A stretch of DNA of 64,000 nucleotides from Effrenium voratum (Eukaryota > Sar > Dinophyceae > Suessiales > Symbiodiniaceae). A program made the translations under genes and the position numbers. How positions within the stretch are numbered: position 1 is the stretch's first letter; the number at the start of each line of letters is the position of its first letter. The stretch lies in contig CAUJNA010003495.1 of NCBI GenBank assembly GCA_963377175.1, forward strand, positions 405,490-469,489, in the 5' to 3' direction. Under the pieces are notes generated by a model, which saw only the letters and a program-made list of their open reading frames with translations, searched no databases and was not told the origin of the DNA. Below, piece after piece: positions 29,881 to 38,789 of the stretch.

Positions 29881-31011
29881 GCGTACCTCTCGCAGCCGGT
29901 GCCGAGGCCTGTCCACGATCGGATTGTTTCTACCTACATCCCGGTTTGGAGAAACTGAAATGTCCCCCCTTGCGCGTGCGCGGGGGCCGTCCCTCACGCG
30001 TCCCGGCGGGGAATGTGACCTGTCAGGCAGTCCCCGGGCTCTCCTGCTTCTGCTGTCTGCCCTCTCCCTATCGGGATGAATGGGATGCCTGTCCGCACGA
30101 GAAGGATCGACCCTATCAGGCACAGTCGGCAACGCTTGACCGGACAAGCCAACACCCCCACCCGGCCTTGCTGGAAGATCAGTACCCCGACCATTTCCCT
30201 CACCAGGGCTGGGTGTCGGTGACCTGATTCTGTGTCCCTGCCCAGCAAATGCGTTGTACCCAGGGTTCCGCCTCTCTCTGGGTCCTTGAGGGCTCTCATT
30301 AATCTGCTGGACACCCTGAATAATGCCAGCAGCTTCCTCAACTTGACCCTCCAGATCATAAAGTTGGGCCATGATTCTGTTGTTCATTCCATTCAGAGTA
30401 CGCATATTACTCTCAACAGTAGTGATCCTCCGCATCGAGGCTTCCTGCGAGTTGCGGAATGAATCCAGCTCGCGCCTAACGGCGGACCGTGCTTGATCAC
30501 TACTCGCCGGGAGGTTACGAATTTGTCTCCTCATATCATCAAGAACTTGATTCAGAATTCCCGAGCTCGCCTCGTACTGCTCAACACGGGACTTCACGGT
30601 CTCAAACCTCGCAATGACATCGTCATGATCCCGACGTTGGCGTTGAACTCCGCGAGATAGATCCTGGATCTTCTGATTGACCTCGTCAATTGCTTCATGC
30701 CAGTCCTGCGGGGAATCAGGCCCTGATGGTCTATCGACCGCCTGGGACCCCCTTCCGCTTTGCAGCCTCGACATTCGATCAGCAAGGATAATCTGTTCCT
30801 CATTGATGCCACCAATAGATTCGGAGGCCCGCTTAGCAAACTTCTCGTGCTCAACAAGGATCTTCTCGAGCCTCAGGCTTAGTTCCCTGAAGTTCGCGTC
30901 CGCCCCACTGCTGGCAGCCCTATCGGGCAATTGCGCAGTCAGATCACCTGCCGGCGTCCGCATCCCAACGGCTTTCTCTATCTTGAAGAGTCGTGTCTCG
31001 GTCTTGTCCAA
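29722..31011 (-). CDS. gag: Gag coiled-coil region (element B)
   Basis: About the first 270 residues are heptad-rich (for example ILVEHEKFAKRASESIGGI), followed by an Arg/Pro/Asp-rich disordered part. It corresponds to the coiled-coil part of 5592-7910 in element A. The last 50 or so codons are probably out of the true frame. Confidence 0.65.
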   Translation of the reverse strand: MDKTETRLFKIEKAVGMRTPAGDLTAQLPDRAASSGADANFRELSLRLEKILVEHEKFAKRASESIGGINEEQIILADRMSRLQSGRGSQAVDRPSGPDSPQDWHEAIDEVNQKIQDLSRGVQRQRRDHDDVIARFETVKSRVEQYEASSGILNQVLDDMRRQIRNLPASSDQARSAVRRELDSFRNSQEASMRRITTVESNMRTLNGMNNRIMAQLYDLEGQVEEAAGIIQGVQQINESPQGPRERRNPGYNAFAGQGHRIRSPTPSPGEGNGRGTDLPARPGGGVGLSGQALPTVPDRVDPSRADRHPIHPDRERADSRSRRARGLPDRSHSPPGRVRDGPRARARGDISVSPNRDVGRNNPIVDRPRHRLREVRLVLAGQMRQRSVLSTIQMIVGIPMLNSRVLHAVVSFVGCARVKMEIVAIVTS

Positions 31012-33091
31012 GTCTTTAAGGATCTCATCCTCAGAGGCAGCATGGCTCCTGCGGATGGCCTGATGATTTCCTGAATGACCTGACGAAGTTGGCTAGTTGC
31101 GACTTCATTTTCCCTAACGGATTCATGAACTTCGTGGGAAAGCAGGTTGACCCTCTGATCCACAATCTCAGCCTGTTCGTCGATGGCTTGCCTCACAATG
31201 GCCTTGCTATCAGGGATAACTTCGATGGCAAACCGCTGAACTATCATTCGCATCCTATCGGCATCAGACTGAGTCGCAATCTCAGTAGCCAGACGATTGA
31301 CCCTGTCCTTCGTCTGCTGATTCTCGTCGCTCCACTCCCTTCGCATGGAACCCACCTGACCGTTCAGTACCCTGATTTGGTCAGCAAAGATATGGAACGC
31401 CTTCGCGACCGAACCAGACACCTCACCTCTCTCGAGCATCTCCTGGATGTGCAAATCAAACACCTCCTTTGCCCTAGCGTCACCTGACTCGCCGGAAGAA
31501 TGGGATCTGTGGGCCGGAGGAGTCGATATCTCGATCCTCTCAGGAGCCCCACTAGCTCTGGCATATCTTCTGGGGTCGCCTACAGGACAATCATCAATCC
31601 TGGATGGCCTACTCGGGGTTGATCCCCTTCTCCGACTATCGCCAGATCGGGGATCAACATTAGATGCACGAGACTCTGGAGTAGAATGGATATGAACATC
31701 AGCAGGGTCGAACATTTCTTCATCCTGCTGGGTTGAACCTAACGGTGAAGGGCTAGCCCTCCTCGCCTTTGACCTATCGGTCTCAATGGCAGGGGCGACG
31801 GCCTCTTCGAGGAAGCACTACGTTCCCTGGCGGTCGATCCCCATTGAGGTGTGAACTCGTTGCTAGACCTTAGCGTTTCAAGGTCGCTGGGATCTCGCCC
31901 TAACGGGCTAGCGATCGACGGACGATCTTCGATTCCAAGTGCTTCGGCAAGCCGACCATCTCTGGCACCTGTCCTACCGACATCGGCAGCCCGTTCAATG
32001 ATCCCCGGCGAACCAGTAACCCGGTTCAAGTTCTCGTCTCTCTGATTCAACGGACCTCCAAATGTAATGTTGGGAAAAGGGGGAACGTTCGGGGTATCAC
32101 CAACCACTGGAGGACCTATCGGTCCCTCCCAGTCATGGATGGCCTCCAATCCCCGAAGAACTTCCCGACTATCCCTGGCTCTCTCTCGCTTCGGGTGTCC
32201 CTGTCAACACGAAGGTCCCTGGCGGCTCCACGAGAGAGGCTCCTGGGCCTCGCAGCAGCACGGCTCCTAGCATTTCGGCGTGATTGGTCCTCTTCCTCAT
32301 CACGACGATCCGCAAATGCGGCATATTCATCCTTGCAGCAGCACGGTTGCCCGCATTTCGGCGCGAATGGTCCTCCTCCTCATCCGCAAAATTGTAATCC
32401 TCGCCATTATCAAACTCAGACTTGGCAGTATCAGGGTTGGGCCTATCGGCATCAGACCCCTGCTTTGAGCTACTACCCCAGCCTGCGGTTGATTTCAACA
32501 GAGCATCGTATCCGAAGCCTGTGAATTTCCGCTCCTCGTGCTCATCAAACTGACCTGGGTTTTGAGAACCAGTGGATCGACCCGAGATATCTCTCGGAGC
32601 CAAAACCATAGTCCCTGGTCCCTGCAGCCTGTCCTCAAACGCATCCGAGACCTGCGATTCACCTGGAATGAGAGATCTCGGGGGTCGGGTCGGCATGGCC
32701 TCCGGGTCGTCCGAATGAGGGCGGGCCATGTTCATCGCCATGCTGATGAAGTCGAACTGTCCGCGCCTGCGACCTGACTCAGAGCCGCTCCTATCGGAGC
32801 GAACTCTTTGTGCCTGCTCGTCATCAGTGGCCTGACGGAAAATACGATCGTCTCCATCGTCGGTGTGCCTGCCACGGCTCCTGGGTGTGTCCCTACCGGG
32901 ATCTTCACCCCTGCGGCCCTCTGTCGAACCTGCTTCGAAATCCTCGTAGTCATAGTCCGGTAGGTCCTCACCTGAGCGGAGGCCACCTAGGATGGCCTCC
33001 TCATCCACGACGCTCCTTCGGATCGTGGGGTCGACATAGAGCTTGTAGTTGATGGTCTCAAGCGCGTAGGAAAGTCCTACGGCTGATAACC
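30978..33091 (-). pseudogene. Gag N-terminal region in three frames (element B)
   Basis: Coding-like frames 33091-32169, 32149-31739 and 31715-30978 follow one another. They are acidic and Ser/Arg-rich, with coiled-coil character in the last. The first frame is open across the primer site into the LTR, so its start is unclear; an internal MAMNMARP lies near 32740. A tandem duplication of about 83 bp is visible at 32252 and 32335. Confidence 0.5.
33078..33091 (-). other. Primer-binding site of element B (half-tRNA type)
   Basis: Plus-strand TACGGCTGATAACC abuts the LTR and equals the site in element A, although the flanking bases differ. The 14 bases match the geometry of tRNA positions 27-40 (stem, 7-base loop, two bases), as in copia. 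Confidence 0.75.
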
Positions 33092-33475
33092 TGTGATTCG
33101 GGCACGAGCCTGTGCCCAGGCAATGGGTAAGTTGGGGTAAACAAGCCACAAAAGAAAGGTTCCCCAAAAGCAAACCAATCCCCGGTCCCAAAGATCAGGG
33201 TTTCCCACACACCAGAGAACAACAACCAAAAGGGAAAATAACCAAATAAGAAAAGGGTTACCCGCAACCTTGACCGACAACAGGCCGCACGAATGGTCCC
33301 TACCAACCTGACGGCGGCCCGAGGTCTCTTTCTCCCCCGAGATGTCGTCGGTCGACGCAGGGGCTCGGCGACGCCCATTCGAGGCGCGACGGAACCCGTA
33401 ATTCTTGAGCCAAACACCACCGGTCAGTCACTATCGCGACATCCCTGGTGATGGTTTAAGACATGGCTAATCACA
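33092..33475 (-). repeat. 5' LTR of element B (384 bp)
   Basis: In sense orientation it starts TGTGATTAGCC and ends CGAATCACA, with 7-bp terminal inverted repeats. The other LTR is 12354-12738. A spliced-leader-like TTTGGCTCAAG lies at 33404-33414, ending 72 bases from the LTR 5' end. The promoter should lie in the short region before it, but no recognisable promoter element was seen. Confidence 0.95.
33404..33414 (-). other. Spliced-leader-like 11-mer in 5' LTR
   Basis: Minus strand TTTGGCTCAAG equals the last 11 bases of the dinoflagellate spliced leader and is in sense orientation. The bases upstream (GGTGGTG) no longer match. The same 11-mer is in the other LTR. Confidence 0.5.
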
Positions 33476-33480
33476 GTATA
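33476..33480. repeat. Right target-site duplication GTATA
   Basis: It matches 12349-12353 exactly and abuts the final CA of the right LTR. Confidence 0.9.
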
Positions 33481-34550
33481 TCATAAATTCGTGTATTTAT
33501 GTATGTGTGTACATATATGTACATATATAGATCAACGGGTGTTTAAAGCTGAAACTTTGTTCTACTTGGAAGGCGATGTCCCAAGCCATGGTTGATCAAT
33601 CCTGGGGCCATAGAGCTCATACTTTCAGCCGGGAGCCTTGGGCCCATTGAGAGCGATTGCCATGAGCGCCAACTTGCTGCCAATATTCAGTGATTTGGAT
33701 TAGGAAAATTGGAAGCAAGGAGTTCAAGAGCGGATTTCACTGCGGTGGCTCCAATGTTCAGTGCTTAGGAAAATAAGAGCCACTCAGATTTGTGCGCAAA
33801 AAAATGGATTTCCAGGAGTTGAACATTGGCTTCGCTCTGACGAAGGTTCGTCTTTGTTCATCCTGAGAACTCGTAGCAAACTATTTCTGAAACAAGTATG
33901 CATATTCATGTGGGCATTGCGTGTGCCCGTTAGGTCTCGTCAGCGGTGCGAACGTCTACATTCTATGGCGAGAGAGCGATTTGGTCTTAAAGCATTGGAG
34001 TACGACGCGACTCCGAACCCATCAGACGCATGTTGTCGTCGCCTGCGTCCGCATTGTTGTGCTGGGCAGAGACAGCACACGTCCCTCATCATCAGGATGC
34101 ATTGGTTTAATGTTTTGCATGTGTGGTTTCACACTTGTTGATGTAAGACCTCGCGCGCAAATTTGATTCTATTGGAACCATGGGCTTGAAACCGCCAATC
34201 TCCTCAATCTTTTGCTTCGGGATTCCCTGGGCCGATCTGAATTCACATTCTGCCAAACCCTGTCCAGCGTGTGGATCTTGCCCTTGTGGCATGGAAACCG
34301 AAGCGGCTCGAAGCACGAAGCCAAGAAAAAAAAACAGCTTTCAGACGGCATGTGCTCAAAGTGTCATGCGAGATGTGTGTGCCGTGTTTGTGTGTGTGTG
34401 TGTGTTGGCTCCATGTTGGCATGTCCGAAAGGACCCCTGCGAACCTGAAACCGAGAAGGGCAAAACGAGCCGGAGGTGGGAAAAGTTTTTGGGGCTCGGG
34501 CCCTGAGGGAACAACTTTCAGCGCAAACGTTTCATGGTCAATGTCACTGC
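33481..34550. other. Spacer without recognised genes
   Basis: AT-rich flank of element B with a TG/TA-rich start, then unique-looking sequence. A (TG) stretch lies near 34388-34404. No gene seen. Confidence 0.4.
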
Positions 34551-34554
34551 CTCC

Positions 34555-34900
34555 ATGGCTACGGAGCATGAGCTCCGCACCTCCTCTTTCGTCCATTTCC
34601 TGGGCCTGGCATCAAGGTCCAAAGACAGAAGCTCGCCACGTGGCGTCGTTTGCCTCTCCCCCGGACTTCTTCTTCCCTCCAACTGCTTGTGTCTCCCTTT
34701 CCCGGACAGAAATCGGACGATCGCTTTCCATGGCTCGCCGGATATTTGTTCCTTGCTTCGGAGTTCCTGGCAAACGCTTCCCCTGAAGAAACCGACGCGA
34801 CCTTTGGAACCGAACGACGCAAAACGGCCGCCTGGCGCTCCAGGACGTTGAGAGCAGACCTGAGCCTGGGGCCACCCGGCGAGGGGCTTCCCCGTGCTCT
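34555..34900 (-). CDS. Exon-like islands, unknown host gene
   Basis: Two minus-strand islands look coding: one encodes ELLSLDLDARPRKWTKEEV near 34640-34560, the other RLRSALNVLERQAAVLRRSV near 34870-34800. They are more GC-rich than their flanks. No family recognised and no reliable splice junctions assigned. Confidence 0.25.
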
Positions 34901-35080
34901 TTGGAGGTCGCCCGCGTTTTGGTGTGTTTTTAAAGGGAAACCAACAGGAAAACCGGAGGTCTTTTTTTTCCGGCATTTTGGGGTCGCGGTCTGAGAAAAA
35001 CAGGCAGCACACGCACATGCTCTGTTCCTGAAAAGGTTTGGGTCAAAATTTAACCACAAGGGGACCACAGGTTTTGCTCC

Positions 35081-35130
35081 ATGTTGCCACTTACCAGGGT
35101 TCCATTTTGGGTACCTATTTTTGACCCACA
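35081..35130. repeat. Dispersed ACTTACCAGGGTTCCATT repeat, copy
   Basis: CCATGTTGCCACTTACCAGG, then TTCCATTTTGGGTACC and TATTTTTGACCC. It matches the reverse complement of 63945-63990 and resembles 62880-62935. Confidence 0.6.
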
Positions 35131-35457
35131 ACGCCAAATTGGCCCGGAGTCGTCCGAAAAACTGCCGATCTGGGGGCCGCGGGCAGCTTCTTGTCCCGCT
35201 TCTTGTGCTCATTACAGAGCATGGCCTCCGGAGTCGCGCGAACGGCTGCGGCAGGTAAGTCTGAAGGCCTCGTAAGTCTCATGTGGTTGTGAATTGTCAG
35301 AAAGCACCTTTGCTGGATATCACTTCCAGTGGATTTTAAATATACACATATATATATATATAAATGCCCGCCCACCACTTTGAGGTGGTTCCCTATCAAA
35401 TGTTCATAGCCACATCAAAGCAGGGGGCACGGGAAATGGACGTCAGAGTGCGGGAAT

Positions 35458-35673
35458 TCAACAGAAGCTCCGTGCCTGGAACCAGAAGTCCACCTGCTCC
35501 TGCAAGCCCGCCTCCAGCAACTCCGCCGGCACCTGGTAGGACAAGATCCGCCACTTCTGGCGGTTCATCCTGGCAGACCACCAGGTGTTCACCTCGGGGA
35601 GCCCGCAAGAATGCGCCGCGCAGTGACGCAGCTCAACGAGCTCACAAGGGACACACCAGACACGGCTCTCGAC
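35458..35673 (-). CDS. Exon-like open frame, unknown host gene
   Basis: The 71-codon open stretch has protein-like composition with Trp-rich segments (VNTWWSARMNRQKWRILSY and QEQVDFWFQARS) and a Cys/His cluster upstream (CVPCELVELRHCAAHSC). It has no ATG, as expected for an internal exon. A neighbouring minus-strand island at about 35180-35240 encodes LCNEHKKRDKKLPAA and could belong to the same gene. Confidence 0.4.
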   Translation of the reverse strand, partial: VESRVWCVPCELVELRHCAAHSCGLPEVNTWWSARMNRQKWRILSYQVPAELLEAGLQEQVDFWFQARSFC

Positions 35674-37109
35674 TCATTGAGGCGCCCCGCCGCTGACCAC
35701 TCCACCGCCTGGCGGTGGAAGAAAAATCTTTGGAGCGCTGCACCGTGATCCGGCGCATAGGGAAAAAGCCACAAGACCAGAGACCGGAACAACTCAAAGC
35801 CGCGTTTAGCCCCGGAGCAAAACCTCGCGCTTTTCCACGTGCCCGTCCTTCGCGCTCTTCAGCCCAGTCTTCTTGAGCTTGCGCCTACCAGCGCTTCTGC
35901 CGAGCGGCGCTGTTGGGTGGCAAACCCCGACAGCCACCAAGGGACCAAAACTTGTTCGAGATGGCATTTCTTCCCAGCCACCTCGCAGGTTCACCGGCCC
36001 CCGACGGCCCGGGCACCGGTCTCTGGGCTCCCGGCAGCAAGTGCCGCACAAAGACCTGCGTCTCAATGGCCACCCCGTGTTTGTCCTGGACAGCTCGATT
36101 TCGGACAGCTCCAGAAATCGTTCGTTGGGGTCTCTAAATACCCCCAAAACGGCGAGGGACTATGTAGGGGGGAGGGGGGACCCCCACATATACATTTAAG
36201 CTGCGACCACAATCCTACCGCACCCCCCCCCAATATACATAAAAATCCGCTTTTGCTGGGTTTTGCCCCAAACATCAGCAAGAGACCAAAGCCAAGCAGG
36301 CCCATGGCAGACCCTGAAAAACTCCAGCTGCACAAAAGAAACGGCGCCCACACAAATTAGGAGCCCTCCTGAAACACGCCCCACTTCACGCAAGTGATCA
36401 GCCCGACAAGTAGGCCCTGAAAGAAACAAGCTTCGCAAAAAAACGGGGGCCACACACAAAAAGAAAAATTACAAGCCCTACAAAAGCAGCAGGCCGACCC
36501 AGCCGGCCACGCTAGGGCCTGAAAAAAACTCAGCTAGCGCAACAAAACGGCAGCCACACACAACAAGCAAATTAGACACCCTACGCAAAAATCATTAAGA
36601 AAGCAGCAGCCCGACCAAGCAGACTAGTAAACGGCCAAATATAACCGCGCAAAAAAATAAACAATCAAGAAACAATCAAGTGGGTTAGTGACAAGCCCGA
36701 AACAAAAACAAACTGCAAAAACACAAAGCGCAGCGAAACACAACAAACAAATTAGAGGCTCTACTTGCCAACAAACAGTTGACAAAAAAACAGCTGCCCG
36801 AACAAGCAGACCAGTGACAGGACCTGAAAACAAGCCGCGCACAAAAAATCCAGAAGCCCCACTAAAAACATCCCACTTGACGAAGAGCAGCAGCCCCGAC
36901 CAAGCAAACAACTAGCAGGCCCTGAAAAACAACTTCGCAAAAAAGGCAGCCACACACAACAAGCAAATTGGAAGCCCTACTAAAAGCATCACATTTCACG
37001 AAAAGCATCAGCCCGGGCCAGTGACAGGCCCCAAACAAAAGCTAGCTGCAAAAACACGGCGGCAGCTACAAAGCAAATTAGAACCATTGAAGGGGCGACC
37101 GCCGAGGGG

Positions 37110-37290
37110 GTCATGGCCCGACCGGCGACGGGGTCGGGGCCCGACCGCCGGCAGGGTCGGGGCCCGACCGGCGACGGGGTCGGGGCCCGACCGGCGACGC
37201 GGTCGGGGCCCGACCGCCGGCGGGGTCGGGGCCCGACCGCCGACGGGTCGGGGCCCGACCGCCGACGGAGTTGGGGCCCGACCACAGGCC
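37110..37290. repeat. 23-bp GC-rich tandem repeat, about 8 copies
   Basis: GGGTCGGGGCCCGACC boxes start at 37131, 37154, 37177, 37200, 37223 and 37245, a 23-bp period with one 22-bp step. The core GTCGGGGCCCGAC is nearly self-complementary. Confidence 0.9.
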
Positions 37291-38099
37291 CTGAACAACA
37301 TCAATCTGCACAAAAGAAAGGCAGCCACACACAAGCGAATTAGAAGCTCTACCTTGACGAAAAGCAGCAGCCCGACCAAGCAGCCCAGTGACAGCCCTGT
37401 AAAAAATCAAGCCGCGCAAAAAAGGGCGGCAGCCACACAACAAACCAGAAGCCCGGCGAAGACATCCCACTTGCAAAAAAACAAGAGACCAGAAGAGCAC
37501 GGGAGCAGGAGACTAAGGAACATGATTGAAACGTGTCTTGTTTTTTGATGGCCAGTGACAGGCCCTGACAAAAATCCAGCTACGCAAAAAAAAAGGGCGG
37601 CAACCCCACACAAAAAACTAATTAGAAGCTCTGCTAAAAACTCCCACTTCACGAGAATCATCAGCCAGACAAGTAGGCCAGTGCCAGGCCCTGAAAACAA
37701 TCCAGCTGCCAAAAATAAACGGTGAACAAATTCAAAACAGTCGCTCTACCTGAAAAAATAAGCTCAGGTGACATCCCCAACAGCATGCGGTGCTCTTTTT
37801 AGTGCGCGCACCACCCCGCACCCCTCGCAGAACCTCGTGGAACCCTGATGGAACGTCATTGGACCTTGGTGGAACGCTCGCGGAACCTCACCTCAGGGCC
37901 GTCCGGGACCACCCCGGAGCCTATCTGGGCTGAGACCCCAAAGCTTTCAGCTGTTGGAGAAAAACCAACTTCACGAAAATCATCAGCCCAACAAGTAGGC
38001 CAGTGACAGGCCCTGACAAATATCCAGCTGGACAAAGAAAGGCGGTAACACAGACAACATGCAAATTAGAAGCGCTACTCAAAACATCCTGCTTCAGGA

Positions 38100-38222
38100 A
38101 AAGGTCGGCTGGCGGGGTCGGGGCCCGACTGCTGGCGGGGTCGGGGCCCGGCTGCTGGCGGGGTCGGGGCCCGACTGCTGGCGGGGTCGGGGCCCGACTG
38201 CTGGCAGGGTCGGGGCGCGACA
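38100..38222. repeat. 23-bp GC-rich tandem repeat, second block
   Basis: It has the same GGGTCGGGGCCCG core and 23-bp period as 37110-37290 but a different spacer (ACTGCTGGC), about five copies. It lies at the right end of the direct satellite array, just before the array inverts. Confidence 0.9.
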
Positions 38223-38618
38223 GCACGAACAGTTTCCTTTGCGACCGGGCGCTGAAATGTAAACCTACACAGGTGGCTACAAAGGACTACTTGTCGGGCT
38301 GATGATTTTCGTGAAGTTGGTTTTTATGTAAAGATTCTATTTTGTTCGCCGTGCATTTTGCGAAGCTGGATTTTTTCAAGGCCTGGCACTGGCTACTGGT
38401 CTGGCTGATGATTCTCGTGAAGTGGGCTTTCTCAACTAGGGCTTCTAATTTGGTTGTTGTGTGTGGGTGCCAATTTGTTGTACAGTTTTTCCTGGGCCTG
38501 TCACTGGCGTGCTTGGTCGGGCTGCATTTTTTGTGATTTGGGCGTTCTGCAATAGAGTTTCTAATTTGTGTTTTGTCAGTGGCTGCCTTTTTTTCGCGGC
38601 TAAAGCCATTGTTGCGTC

Positions 38619-38751
38619 AGGGGTCACTTGTTCTTACGCCCGGCGGGCTTAAGAACAAGTAGGCACTTTAGCGAACAAGTGACCAGGTCACTTGTTCCGG
38701 TTGGCCCCCACTTGTTCTTATGCCCGCCGGGCGTAAGAACAAGTGACCCCT
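38619..38751. repeat. Nested palindrome cluster
   Basis: A perfect 30-bp inverted repeat (38619-38648 and 38722-38751) encloses a 12-bp-arm palindrome at 38673-38697. Each outer arm also forms its own hairpin using ACTTGTTCTTA and TAAGAACAAGT (38626-38636 with 38650-38660; 38709-38720 with 38734-38745). It could be a foldback mobile element or a cruciform-forming site. Confidence 0.9.
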
Positions 38752-38789
38752 CAAAACGCTTGGGGCTGGGAACTAGCCAAGGCATTCCA

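Larger units (their letters stand above)
13055..32901 (-). repeat. Family of at least 47 mini-hairpins with GNTA loops across element B
   Basis: Perfect palindromes with 3-6 bp arms surround a TANC loop on the plus strand (GNTA in sense). Examples: 13055-13068, 13511-13522, 13661-13672, 14841-14856, 15414-15425, 15902-15913, 17460-17473, 18268-18279, 18942-18953, 20474-20485, 20518-20531, 21364-21377, 24088-24099, 25492-25503, 27206-27217, 27631-27646, 28309-28322, 28938-28949, 29240-29255, 30473-30484, 30728-30739, 30917-30928, 31897-31908, 32112-32125, 32786-32801, 32890-32901. Typical forms are GGACC-TATC-GGTCC and CGCTCC-TATC-GGAGCG. Arms differ from copy to copy while the loop and the closing C-G pair are kept. 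Most lie inside coding frames. Several degenerate copies are also visible (15948, 24336, 28091, 31111). None was found in element A. Confidence 0.9.
12354..33475 (-). mobile_element. Element B: complete giant Ty1/copia-type retrotransposon, 21.1 kb
   Basis: Both LTRs, a 5-bp target-site duplication, a primer site, a polypurine tract and the full copia order (gag, protease, integrase, RT, RNase H) are present on the minus strand. It is far larger than the usual 5-9 kb of this superfamily. The excess comes from a long multi-domain gag, a methyltransferase-like region and a dUTPase between integrase and RT, and about 7 kb of extra ORFs after RNase H. Counted by eye, the LTRs differ by five substitutions and one single-base indel, which suggests a fairly recent insertion. 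Yet gag, pol and the 3' region each switch frame several times. Dozens of identical-style mini-hairpins occur inside it. Confidence 0.95.
36200..38600. repeat. Degenerate satellite array, inverted at its right end
   Basis: A unit containing boxes like GGCCCTGAAAA, GCAGCCACACACAA, CAAATTAGAAGCCCTA and CACTTCACGAAAA recurs from about 36300 to 38100. From about 38281 to 38600 the same boxes appear reverse-complemented (for example TTTCGTGAAGT and TTCTAATTTG). The array also contains 23-bp GC-rich repeats, listed separately. No coding content. Confidence 0.7.

Noticed and set aside
33915..33935. CCCGTTAGG-like hairpin outside element B
   Set aside because: Only the CC/GG core pairs, and a single reversed copy is expected by chance.
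36988..37550. Open frames with GRAPTPSAVGPRP-type repeats
   Set aside because: They translate the 23-bp satellite; the period is not a multiple of three and all frames are open.
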